Part shown: piece by piece, positions 20,863 through 31,335 of the stretch
Layout: each line of letters starts with the position of its first letter
How positions within the stretch are numbered: position 1 is the stretch's first letter
NCBI GenBank assembly: GCA_949152475.1
Contig: OX424555.1
Span: forward strand, 74,415,499 to 74,479,498
DNA length: 64,000 nt
Source of the DNA: Terebella lapidaria
Lineage: Eukaryota; Annelida; Polychaeta; Terebellida; Terebellidae
Direction of reading: 5' to 3'
The notes under the pieces: generated by a model
What the model saw: only the letters and a program-made list of their open reading frames with translations
Database searches by the model: none
What the model was told of the DNA's origin: nothing
Program-made: the position numbers and the translations under genes

Positions 20863-23800
20863 TCACTTGGATGTTCTAACGGGCTGCTCATACTCCCCGG
20901 AGTTTTGCTCCATGAGCAGACTCGTCTCCCCCTCGAGGTGCTCGAATGACGGCCGGTTAGCCGGGTCTTTGCTCCAGCAGTGTGTCATGATGTCGTAGCT
21001 GAAATTGATATCAAGCCAAAAAATTTGAAATATGGATCTCAAATAACACCTCAAATGACGATGACATTTCGAATAAGTAATTTTGGTTGAATTCGATTTC
21101 CAGTGAAAGCACTCCGTACCATATTGACCTAATTTTTTACCGTGCACGTACCATATTGACCTATTTTTTTTACCGTGCTTAAATTACGAGTATGATAGCC
21201 ACGCTTGCGATGGTTCATTCCATCATGGTCATGATGGACAACTGATGGAATAAACCGTCGCAAGCGTGGCAACAAGTACGATCACTATAAAGCTTGCTGT
21301 GATTTCAAAGATAACTGTTCATGTACCGGATCCAGATACATGTTGAGAAAGCGTGCAACTAGAGTTACTAACATTTCCGTGGCGGTGTACTCCGGACAAG
21401 GCATCCTATATCCCTTCTGGATCTCGATAATGACCTCGTCATTGCTCTTGAAGTCCGGGTAGGGTCTGAGTCCGCGAGTCATCACCTCCCAGACAAAGAT
21501 CCCGTATGCCCACTGCAACAGACCAATTATGTGAGTATTTCACTTGTAAATATATATGCTCGTATATCCGCGCAAGCGCAATATACCATAAGAATTTTTT
21601 GTGTGCAGCCACAGGGACAGATGAGATTTGAAAGTCTTTGAGTCTGAGTGAGCACAAAAACATTTAAGGGTAGGTGAAGGTAAAACCGTGTCAAAGTAAC
21701 TCACAGAAAATGACATCGCCCACCATCTATGAAAATAGAGCCGTAGGGCTCTGCGCTTACCGGACCCAAGATATATGTTTCAGTTATATGTAAGCTGAAA
21801 GCAATGTCACGAAGTCATGAGAATAATTGCACATTATTCACGCCTAAAACTTGCTCTACGTAAGTCGATCGTGTTAGAGCCTAATATACAACTAGACGTC
21901 AAGTCCTAAAGATGCCTTGCAGGCAATTCGGTGTTAAGACGAAAACGAAAAATGCTGACTCGGCGGAAAAATTTCAGGTGAAAGTCAAAGTTCATCCATA
22001 ATACCCCTTAGACATGTTTGTCTAGTGCCACGAGTACGAAAATTACGTCCGTTTCGCTCTACGAAGCACCGTTTCCAAGATATCAACGAAAACGAAAAAT
22101 CCGACTCGGCAGAAGAATTCAAGGTCAAGGTCAACCTTAATACCCCTCAGACATGTTTGTCTACGGCGACGAGTCCGAAAATAACATCCGTTTCGCTCTA
22201 CGACGCACCGTTTCCAAGATATGCAGGAAACCTCAAGGATGACTGGGCGAAAACTCTTCCGACCTCTAGGTCAAAGGTCGTTCGACGGATTGATCCCAAA
22301 ATCAATAGGGTTCTTCCCTGTTGATATATGAACCTCCATGCAAAGTTCTGCAGCCATTGCGTACATACTTTTTGAGTTATCGTGCGGAAACAAAGTCCCA
22401 AAAACAACATTGATTTCATCCTCACGGACTTCGGATCCGGCTGAAAAATCAATAGGGTTCTTCCACATAATATGTCTGACCAATACTGGAAATTTGGCGA
22501 AGATATATCGAGGCAAACTAAAGTTATCGGTTGGAAACCAAAACGGCGGAAAAAAAAATAAAAATAAAACAAAAACAAAAAAAATCTGCTAAAACCATAA
22601 AGGCATTTCTTCCGAAATGCCTTAATGATATGAAACTGGAATGGAACGCTAAATGCTAAAGATACTCTTTGCTTTTGTATCGGTTTCAGAATACAAGAAT
22701 ACAAGAATATTCGGCATATATAAATACCTATATGTCCTCAATTGATGCCTGAGCTGTAAAGTCGATAATAAGCGAGATATCAGCCATTTTGTCCTGTGAC
22801 CTTGAAAATGAGGTCAAAGGTCAAATTCAAGGTCACGATAATATTCAGAATATATCATTCCCTATATGCTGACAATTGATTCCTAAGCTGTAAAGTGGAT
22901 AATAAGCGAGATATTAGCCATTTTGTGCTGTGACCTTGAAAATTAGGTCGAAGGTCAAATTCAAGGTCACGAAAATAATCGGAATATATAATTTCCTATA
23001 TTTGCACAATTGATTCCTAATGTCTAATCCCAATATCAAGTGAGACATATAGGAGAAATTCCCCATTATGAAGCATAGGCTAATTTAACATGGAAAAGTC
23101 ATATCCGGGACCGGTCGAAATAATCAAAATGGCTGCCACACGCAGACCGACGATTCAAGGACAACGAAACTTATACACAGCACAAAGGTACATCAGGGGA
23201 ATCTTTTGAAAGAAAAATCTCAAATCTGACCAAACAGTTTTTGAGAAAATAGCCGCCAAAATCCAAAATTGGCCATTTTTTTGACAAAAATGGCCGCCAC
23301 TTGGAAAAAAACGATTCATTCGACGAGGATATGGGCCCATAGAACATATTTTGCTATAACATATTTTGTGAATTACAGCAATATTCACGAACAGATTTTT
23401 CCCAGCGTTTGGCAACGCCGACGGACGGACGCCGGACGCAACCTGGCGACAATAGCTTATCGGACCATAGGTTCGGTAAGCTAAAAACGAAGTACGTAAC
23501 CTAATTATGTCAGTCACACTGCTTGATAGTATCCCCCCCCCCCACCCACGGAAATTAATTCTCCTCAATCTTCCTCACCACCATACTGCTACCAGCGCCG
23601 CAGGGGGAGCTTGTCAATGCTTATACTGATTGTCACCCGCAAGTGTTATCGAATTGTACGGAAGCGTATTGCTATCAAGGGTGTAAAAAATGTTATCTCG
23701 TACGTACGACTTATATCTCGTACGTACGACTTAATAACTCGTACGTACGACTTAATAACTCGTACGTACGACTTGTTAACCCGTACGTACGACTTAGTAA

Positions 23801-26800
23801 CTCGTACATACGATCGTGTCAAAGCAATCAGGCCCCTCCCCAGTGGGATCCTGGGGCTGAATACAATAACAGACCTAGAACCAGTGACTGCATTTTACCA
23901 TCCAGCCATATACTTAAAGAAGAACGTCAGCCATTTCAGGCATAATATGCGGCATTGAAATTTCAGTACATACTTTTGTAGATTCGAGTTAAAATGAATC
24001 GTCAGTTATAATGTCATCATTTTTTACATTAAAGCGTTGGGGGCGAAGCCCCCAACCCTCTACATGTCTATGTGCTGACTTTTTCATGGAGGTTTCATGC
24101 CAACCTATCGACGCCCGGTTTGGCATGTAAACGTTTAGAAACCTACTGCAAATGAGAATTTTCTTCGTCCTTGACATAAAATCTCTCGAATTGATGGCAA
24201 ACTTTGAATATTCCACAGATGTATAATGCATAAATCGATGTGTTAGGTTTGAGAAAATTACGCAAAATGCTGAGATTGTTTTGGAAACGTCAAAATGGCG
24301 GAGCCGATGGAAATTGACGTTCCCAGAATGCAAAGCAAATTTTACCGCAATGACGCGTATTTTGGAGCACACAATTTTCTGTGCAGCAATTCGTGCATGC
24401 ATGTAAGCTTGCGTGTGCCGTGTGGCATTCTTCGGTGTTATGAAGTGAACACAACGATACGTCTGCGATGCCACGGCTACATTTACCTTAATTTGACGTA
24501 CCTTATATGTCAAGGTGTTGGCTTTGCGAAGCCTTCGGACAATCATTTATATTTTAAACTGGTCTTTTCATTAGCCCAGTGTAAATATGTTATTTATTAC
24601 TGAGTATGATATCAGATGCAGATATTCCTTATAGTTTCCAATATTTTTAAGGATATTTTATTAAGGTTCAATATCATTTTAGCAGGCGTACAAATGTATC
24701 TGTTTCATTGAGTTCAAAATGAATGTTTACTTATGAGGCCTATGCTTTCATCATAATATACGGGAATGAATTGGAATCGTGTGGGGGAGGATATATGGTA
24801 GCGTTTGTTGTGGGGGGGGGGGAGGGGGGGGGGGGAGTAGGGGGAGCAACGTTGAGTAGTATACATTCAGCTGTCAGGGTGCTGATGATGTGCTCGAGCT
24901 CTAATGTCGACTCTCGCAGTTAGCTGCATTTTCTTGTTCACTGGAGCCAATATAAAACCATGTCTATGATAAAACGATGTTCCACATCAAGTGAACGATA
25001 ACCGGTCGATGTGTAGATGTGTACTGACCACGTCACTTTTGACGGTGTATTTTCGCTGGGAGTCCAGGCACTCTGGAGCCAGCCAGCGGAGGGGACGAGC
25101 CTGGCCGGACGACTGAAGCGAGTAGTAATCTGATTGGTGCAAGTGTCGAGAGAGACCAAAGTCAGCCACCTTCACATCACAGTTTTGATCCACCCTGTGA
25201 AAGCAAGCTTCGATGGTTATAATGGCGTTAAATTGTGGATATGTAGAATATGTGGGCCGTACACACGTTTTAGCGGACTTACATGCAGTTCCTTGCGGCC
25301 AGGTCCCCGTGGATGATGTTTTGCTGCGATAGATAGTGCATTCCTTTGGCTACTTGGTTGATGAACCGCAACAGATCCCCCACCAAAAACGTCTGTGCGA
25401 TAATCAAGAAACTCATTACCAGAAACTCATCACAAACTGGCCATCGTAATTAATCGTAATTATTACTGCAAATTCTTTTTTGATTTTTCATATTCACCCA
25501 TTGCACCATCGGTCATTCGGTATCATAACCCTATTGTTCCATCCTCTATGGCCTTGACTTTGCTCAAATTGCTGATTGTCCAGAGGACTCAAATAGGGGT
25601 TTAGCTAATTAAAATATACTATTCATCTAACGAGACTCTTAATTGAGTTCACATTTTCGCATTTAAGCCTTGTTGGATATGGACGACTGAATCGCACAAC
25701 AAACGTGTTGAAGTGATCTCAATGGCAAAGGGGAAAACAATAGGGCAATAATACCGAATTTCCAATAGTCCAATGGGTGTATTGGTTTTAATTTTGTTTT
25801 CAGCCTGTCAAAGCTTTTTAAACAGCATAATTTGGTAAAGTACCACGTACATTTTGGGAGTCGGCGATGTAGGTTCTGAGGTCTCCTTTGTCCATGAAGG
25901 GCAGGACCATGTAGGGTTTCTTGTCTATGTATGTCATTCCTAGCATTGGCATGACGTGCTTGTGATTGAACGTCTTCATGCGCAACATCTCCTCTATAAA
26001 TTCCTGCAGGTTCTGGTTGTCGCTGGCGTCACCTGGCGAATGTTTGCAACACTAGTCACAACATGTGATCACGCTTACATTGGTTTTTGACCACGAGGAT
26101 AATGCATACGAGTTGCAACTGCAGTTAAATCTAGTAAAATACATGTAGTGTATTGGTTCATACCTGCAATTGTTTTCAGGGCCACATGAGATGTTCGACT
26201 CATGTCGACGTTAGACAGTTCGCCTCTGTACACGACGCCGTATTGACCTGTAGGAAAAAAATAATGAGGACGATTCAGATATATCTTGTCAAACTATAAT
26301 GTCGCATATGAGCATTGTACACACATAGAATCACACACTTGAGAAAAAAAACATTTTGTGAAAGCTCCTATAAGTCACATGTGCAAGTAAAAAGTGTTTT
26401 GTCAGTGTCAACCTTGGTGATGTATTTTGTAAAACTGAGAGACGCATGGTCGGTTGGTCAGAAAAGCGTACACCTTCGCTTCCTGTTTAGATGTCAACAC
26501 CAGTGTGCAAATAAATTTTTCCTTTCTTCAGGCAGAATCACTCCACTATATTTATCAGGTGTGTGCAAACTGTCGTGAGTTGTATTGCACGAACGATTTG
26601 AAGATAAAGTACGATGTTTCAAACGGTTTTCAATATGATCGAAACAAAACGGCAATAAATTTAAATATCGGCAATGAATCTGATACAGTTAATTTCGTTT
26701 AAGCAACTGCCTTCGAAACCAATCAATATTAAAGTCTAACTAGAGTGTATCATTTTTATGTTCTTATACCATGGAGATGGTTTCCCTGATCATTTTAGTT

Positions 26801-29384
26801 TTTACAGAACTTGAAAATCTCAATCACAACCTGAGATATTTGTATTTTCGTGAATTACTTTTTTCCAATCTTTCAGCAATTTGCAGGACCTCATTAATTA
26901 TTATAATTAGATATTCATGACGTCATATTAGTCAAGTACTATAATTAGCTATCTGAACCTCATTTATGCAAGGGTTATAATGTAGATAAAGGTTCCTATA
27001 GAGACTGATATGTTTTGTGGTACTGCATAGTCAGTCTTTTGTTATGCCAGCATGTTGTCAAGGCTACACAATCAGAGCTAGCGCACCTTAGCAACCAGTT
27101 GTTGGATGGGTTGCTATGGGCAATTGAACTGTTAGGACATGTGAAAGTGCTACTTTCTTTTAACATTTTCACGAAGGATCATAATGTAACGAAAGTTGAG
27201 GTCCTAATAATGTGGATTCCTCAGTGGTTAGCAACAAAATCTCCATAGCAACATGGTTGCTATGGGCCATATTCCGGCTCTGGTTACCATGACACCAACA
27301 AAATTTATTCAAAATTTGAAGTATTTCTGTATGGAGTCATTTTATGTAACAAAAATTATTTTCAGGCTCTTTAATATAATGCAGTACTGGTTTCAACGAA
27401 CTCATTATCTTTCAGTGACTCATATGACGTCATCATTGCTCATTTGCATATTACATCGAAAGGTCAATAGGACATGTCATCAACAAACCTCCGTAAAATA
27501 GTGACTATTCAAGATATTTCATTTTTGTAAAAACAGAAATGATCCCCAGACTTCCGTCTTTGATATTGACACTAAACTAAAATAAGTAATTTTTTCACTC
27601 TAGTTAGGCTTTAAAAATATTTCATATTAAACATGAATGAGACATACTCGCATCAGTTTATTGATCATAATCAGTCCTCTGGGAAATTTTGCTCGTTTGA
27701 ACAGGCGGTTCTCGCGTAAATACAGGAACTGTATCCATCACACGCAGATGTAAACAAAGCATAGAGGTGCAAATGGACTGATAATTCCACGTACATCATG
27801 GTACATGTATATCACAGATTATTTTCTCATAACTACACTAGATATGCACATACGAACTGGAAAATATACTCGATGTGAACTCTTAAGCCCGATTTGGGCA
27901 TTTGTTTACATTCGGCCTTGATAGATACACTTCGATTGTTTGAATACAAAACCGGTACAAAATGTGTATTAAAACGGATGAAACGACAACTCGGGAAATT
28001 GTAATCGTCAAAATCATTCAACACACCTTTTATTATCTTGTATTAGATGTGTTGCACACAATTTAGTTTTGAAAAAAGTATTGCATACATTCGAAAGCAT
28101 TAGCTTTAGGTTCCAATCTATTTTGTTTGAATTGTTTCTTTTTCTGAAATACGGTTTTAAATGTTCAAATGACAACAATATATAGCCGGCTTTTGTATGT
28201 GTTAAAAATACAAACTTTCAGACAGAGCGCGGGCATACCAGAGCCAAGGACGTCTTTGCGGGTTATGCGGTCCGCGTCGATGCTGATGGCCTCCAGGTTC
28301 TTCAGTATGGCCCGGCCGATCATCATGGCCATCTCATCGAGCTTGGGGTCCACGGATATATTCCGCTTCACCAGCGCTTGACTATCTTGGGGCGCCGGTA
28401 TATTCAACCCGAGGTATTGGTTGTCTGAAAACCACGCAGTGCCGATGTGGTCGTTAAGATCCATTACATGCAATTTATTCTCATATATTGCGCTGCTCAT
28501 CGTCAGAAGATTTCGACGGCGCATTTACACAATAACAACATGGACGATGAAACTTATGAACATACACAGATGTACACACAACTACACAAATTCCGTTATT
28601 GACGAGAAGAATCTTGCTTCCAACATACATTATCTTGAACATATTTACATTGGACTAGAAGTTTAGTCCATAAATCTGGACCACATCCACTTCTTTAGAA
28701 TTGGGAAGTGTATGTACAAGAAGTTATTGAGGACAGCACTAACAATCTAATGAAAGACATTTGGGATATAAACAAAGCCCGAAAGTAATATCAGTTCTGT
28801 CATCGAAGTGTATCATATAATCAGCAATTTATGTATATTAGGATCTCCCTACCGGTGACACTTCGCCTTTTCGTCAGGTGTTGAAGTTTCTTGTTGGTTT
28901 GTGGTAGTGTTTTGGACGTCTGGCCGTTTTGCTGCGTCCTCCCCGGCTGCATGGGCGGTGCTGTAGGTTGTGGATGGCGCATTGCTTGCTGGGGGTGAGG
29001 CCGTCGAGGACCTCCATGCGGACCGACCGGCTGTCCTGGATGAGGACCCCGAGGTGCTCCAGGGTACTGAACGGGCATGGGGCCCGGAGGACCCATCGTC
29101 TGGGGTCCCATCGGTGGCATAATGGACGGTACCACGACAGCTGGCCCTTGTCCAGGCGTCGGGTTGATCATAACAGCCCCGCCAGTGCTCGGGGGCGGTA
29201 CCGTGTACGCTTGTCCTGGCTGTACATTGTTGTTAGTCTGGGGCAATGCGTTGTTTCGTCCTTGTTCCCAGGTGCGTTTCTTTTTCCAACAACATAGACA
29301 ACAAATGACGACTGCAATAGTTCCCAAAACGAATGCTACACCCACCAAGCTGGCAATTAGGGTGGTCGCTGTATCCACCGCCAT
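20863..29384 (-). CDS. MET/AXL-like tyrosine kinase without ectodomain, HGD catalytic loop
   Basis: Model: complement(join(20863..20998,21373..21512,25029..25194,25283..25392,25851..26032,26164..26247,28239..28424,28853..29384)); all phases fit, 511 residues. Residues 8-32 form a hydrophobic segment ending in [10 protein letters not shown] (membrane anchor, possible palmitoylation). About 60-155 are Pro/Gly-rich. Kinase domain about 236-500: G-loop GSGQYG (238-243), VALK Lys264, hinge [10 protein letters not shown], catalytic loop HGDLAARN (356-363; most tyrosine kinases have HRD), DFG 376-378, tandem Tyr388-Tyr389 in the activation loop as in MET, APE 404-406. The tail ends [11 protein letters not shown] with a Tyr-x-x-Pro motif. 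The start ATG is chosen because a TGA lies two codons upstream in frame. This leaves five residues before the anchor and no signal peptide or ectodomain. It would act at the membrane as a signalling kinase; ligand binding is not expected unless undetected 5' exons exist. Its neighbour at 31.3-33.7 kb is the paralogue. Confidence 0.85.
21118..21275. repeat. 31-bp direct repeat and strong hairpin in last kinase intron
   Basis: TACCATATTGACCTA..TTACCGTGC occurs twice in tandem (about 21118..21180). At 21198..21270 GCCACGCTTGCGATGGTT is mirrored by AACCGTCGCAAGCGTGGC's partner strand, giving a stem of about 28 bp with two mismatches and a loop of about 17 nt. Confidence 0.8.
21900..22290. repeat. 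Tandem repeat, about 125 bp, three copies
   Basis: Units contain ACATGTTTGTCTA, CGAGTACGAAAAT, CGTTTCGCTCTACG, CACCGTTTCCAAGATAT, CGAAAAATCCGACTCGGC. It lies in the 3.5-kb kinase intron (21513..25028). Confidence 0.8.
22728..23030. repeat. Tandem repeat, about 127 bp, AGGTCA-rich
   Basis: Two full copies and a partial third of CAATTGATTCCTAAGCTGTA, AATAAGCGAGATAT, GCCATTTTGT, GTGACCTTGAAAAT and AGGTCAAATTCAAGGTCACG. Same intron. Confidence 0.85.
23085..23490 (+). repeat. Dispersed repeat shared with 55235..55600
   Basis: Both copies share CACGCAGACCGACGATTCAA, ACAAAAGGTACATC, GGGGAATCTTTTGAAA, CAGTTTTTGAGAAAAT, a GACGGACG run and GGTTCGGTAA...CTAAAA, in order and orientation. The end resembles the 3' ends of many molluscan dispersed repeats. 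Confidence 0.75.
23645..23830. repeat. 21-bp palindromic-core repeat CGTACGTACG
   Basis: Six units of ACTTAATAACTCGTACGTACG. Immediately before is TACGGAAGCGTATTGCTATC, a block also present in the foldback element at 17.8 kb and at 38.27 kb. Confidence 0.9.
23989..24600. repeat. Probable dispersed repeat with long spurious frame
   Basis: GTTGGGGGCGAAGCCCCCAA hairpin at the left and GTTGGCTTTGCGAAGCCTTC at the right, with a 185-codon minus-strand frame between. The translation is basic and low in recognisable structure; I take it as repeat rather than gene. A G-run of about 26 bp follows at 24811..24836. Confidence 0.4.
26733..27610. mobile_element. piggyBac-type non-autonomous element with TTAA duplication
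   Basis: Ends AGTCTAACTAGAGTG and CACTCTAGTTAGGCT are inverted repeats with one mismatch, flanked on both sides by TTAA (26729..26732 and 27611..27614). Length is 878 bp. No transposase frame. The R1 sequence continues on both sides, so this is an insertion into R1. TTAA duplication is the signature of piggyBac elements. Confidence 0.8.
27615..28080 (+). repeat. Dispersed repeat R1, copy c
   Basis: Longest R1 copy; covers both the block seen at 7895..8185 and the block seen at 17150..17372, showing they belong to one family. Confidence 0.75.
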
Positions 29385-29509
29385 GTTTCACACTAGAAAC
29401 TAGTAGTCCATCTGCAACTCTCCAAATACATGCATAATTTTACCTTTTTTATGAAATGTATGAGTGTAATGCATTCACTGTAAAGCAATGTTGGCCCAGG
29501 TAAGTTATG

Positions 29510-29610
29510 CTGCATGTTCATCTATATTCAATATGGATTAAAAAGGTATCAGACGGGTTATATAGTATGTTTTCATTTCAGTGGACGAGTAGAATTGAGG
29601 TGCGACAAAA
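29510..29610 (-). mobile_element. Fragment of the GGCCCAAGTA MITE
   Basis: Minus strand carries CTACTCGTCCACTG, AAAACATACTATA, TTTTTAATCC and ATTGAATATAGA as in 4657..4781. Inverted ends are lost. Confidence 0.6.
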
Positions 29611-29869
29611 CTCATCTGGGCCTGGATGTCAACAGTGATCAAATTATATCATTTACTCATTGTTGTCGATTTCTTTTGATGACTTTGATAATTTCAACAA
29701 TTCAATGCACTGTTATTCACGATGCAAAAATATCAGCCAAAACACTGTAAAAAAGTTAGAAAAATCACGAGTTTAGACACCGTTTTCTAGACCAGGAAGT
29801 ACCATGCAGAAATGTGAGAGTAGACGAATACCTGTACCAGGTCGCTAAAAAATCACATCGTCGAGCATC

Positions 29870-30090
29870 GTGGATAGTTCCAGCGCCGTATTACCCACAC
29901 CCATTGGTCCTGAATTGAACTGAAACACATTTGATTCGATTTTGCCTCGCTGTTTCACGATAATCGCTACCCAGAACTGTTCCTTTGGCTTGTTGTGTTC
30001 CGGCGAGGGCCTATCGTAGTTTCTTGCGATGTTATTGGTCGAACGATCATTCGGCTACCATTTCATCGAATCACGATCGGAGACATACTA

Positions 30091-30152
<62 letters not shown>

Positions 30153-30451
30153 CCCTTTTTTCTGCGTAAAGAAACGTCTCGCATCGTGGGGTCGCATGCC
30201 GGCCCTCGCGCTGTAGTAAGTCATATAAATCTTGCCAAGGTATATAGTTTGCTATATCATTTCACTTGAATGTTTCGCATGAGAAAGTTCTTGGAAAAAT
30301 AACGCGCGCCTACATGTACTTGTGACCTCATTTACATAAATGTATGCGCCATGGGTATTTTGTGAGGTGATGACCCCTATCGCCATATATTTCACCAGTT
30401 TGCCACCATCCGCTCCCATGGAGGCACTGGACCAAGACGTGTCCGTCTTAT
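29870..30451 (-). pseudogene. Possible relic or unplaced exons upstream of the ectodomain-less kinase
   Basis: On the minus strand, about 30320..30451 reads after an AG as SSASMGADGGKLVKYMAIG and VITSQNTHGAYIYVNE, and about 29870..29938 reads after TTTCAG as FNSGPMGVGNTALEL followed by a stop. Both look coding. They lie just 5' of the kinase start but cannot be joined in frame to its membrane exon because of the TGA before the ATG. They could be decayed ectodomain exons, exons of an alternative transcript, or chance frames. Confidence 0.3.
30091..30148. repeat. (AT)n microsatellite
   Basis: Uninterrupted AT dinucleotides; frames across it are artefacts. Confidence 0.98.
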
Positions 30452-30787
30452 ACAAATATGGACAAATTTGATGCATGACTGCCAGATTTTGTCTTTCAAA
30501 TTATAGTAGGCAACACTGTGCACCTATGTTATGTTCCAACAATAGTGATAGTATGAATCAATGTGAAGAATTCTTAATGCATGTACTAATGTTCATGTTG
30601 TATCAATGTAATATATTATTGTCATTTGAATGTAAGCCTTTTTTCCGAGTTTCCTTTTTTTTGTCCGATACCATGTGTTGAGTACCTCATAATATGAACA
30701 TAATTGGATTTTGGTTTTTTTGTTGGTGAATGGGTATGTTACTTTTCATTAATTTCTCAGCGTTGGCGATAGTTGTCCTGATATAGG

Positions 30788-30861
30788 CCAAGCAATGGCC
30801 CTCGCCTACCTGGAAATCGATGCCTCACCTAATCGATTTCTAGGATGGAGAGGGCCACTGT
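30788..30861. repeat. Compact hairpin, miRNA-precursor-sized
   Basis: GGCCCTCGCCTACCTGGAAA TCGAT on the left pairs with ATCGATTTCTAGGATGGAGA GGGCC on the right over about 26 bp with few mismatches and a loop of about 8 nt. It could be a small palindromic repeat or a microRNA-type precursor; sequence alone does not decide. Confidence 0.5.
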
Positions 30862-31003
30862 TGGGACTACATACAAACACAATCGGTTTTTGATTATGCA
30901 TCATCACACGTACACACCCACAAAACCCCCACACGTATTTTGATTCTCCATATGACTTTGTCGTGAGTCATAAACCCTTTTGGCAACGACATACTGCTAT
31001 GTA

Positions 31004-31009
31004 TTTATT
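31004..31009 (-). terminator. Candidate polyadenylation signal AATAAA
   Basis: About 330 bp downstream of the stop of the upstream kinase gene on the minus strand. Confidence 0.4.
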
Positions 31010-31335
31010 TCCATGATAATCTCGAATTGGAATATATTCACAACAATATAGGCTTAGAAGACAAAATAAACAACGAATAATACTCCCACAAGCATTACCA
31101 ATGAAAAAAACAGTAAACGAACTCAAAAACAAATCTGGGATGACAATGTGTATTTTTCCAAGAAAGACATAAGCCACGTTTCTCAACTGAGTATGTAGGT
31201 AATCGGGTCAGATCGTCTGTTGGGTTTTTATAACCACGCCGGCTTTCATGACTGTGCCTTTTTGTGACTGAAATTGTCAGTCGCAACATTTGCCTCAACA
31301 TCTCAGTTACTGATTATCAATATCAAGCAATCTGT

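Larger units (their letters stand above)
26248..28238. other. Kinase intron carrying R1 copy c and a nested element
   Basis: 26700..26730 and 27615..28080 together equal R1 copy a plus its 3' extension; they are separated by the TTAA-flanked element at 26733..27610. Confidence 0.7.

Noticed and set aside
23989..24546. 185-codon minus-strand frame
   Set aside because: Basic, featureless translation within sequence bounded by GCGAAGCC-type repeats; probably a dispersed repeat.
28425..28524. ATG-initiated extension (MRRRNLLTM) of the second kinase exon
   Set aside because: It is intron sequence before a TTTTCAG acceptor; the exon joins in phase to 28853..29384.
29985..30269. Frames with poly-Tyr/Ile
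   Set aside because: Products of the AT dinucleotide run.
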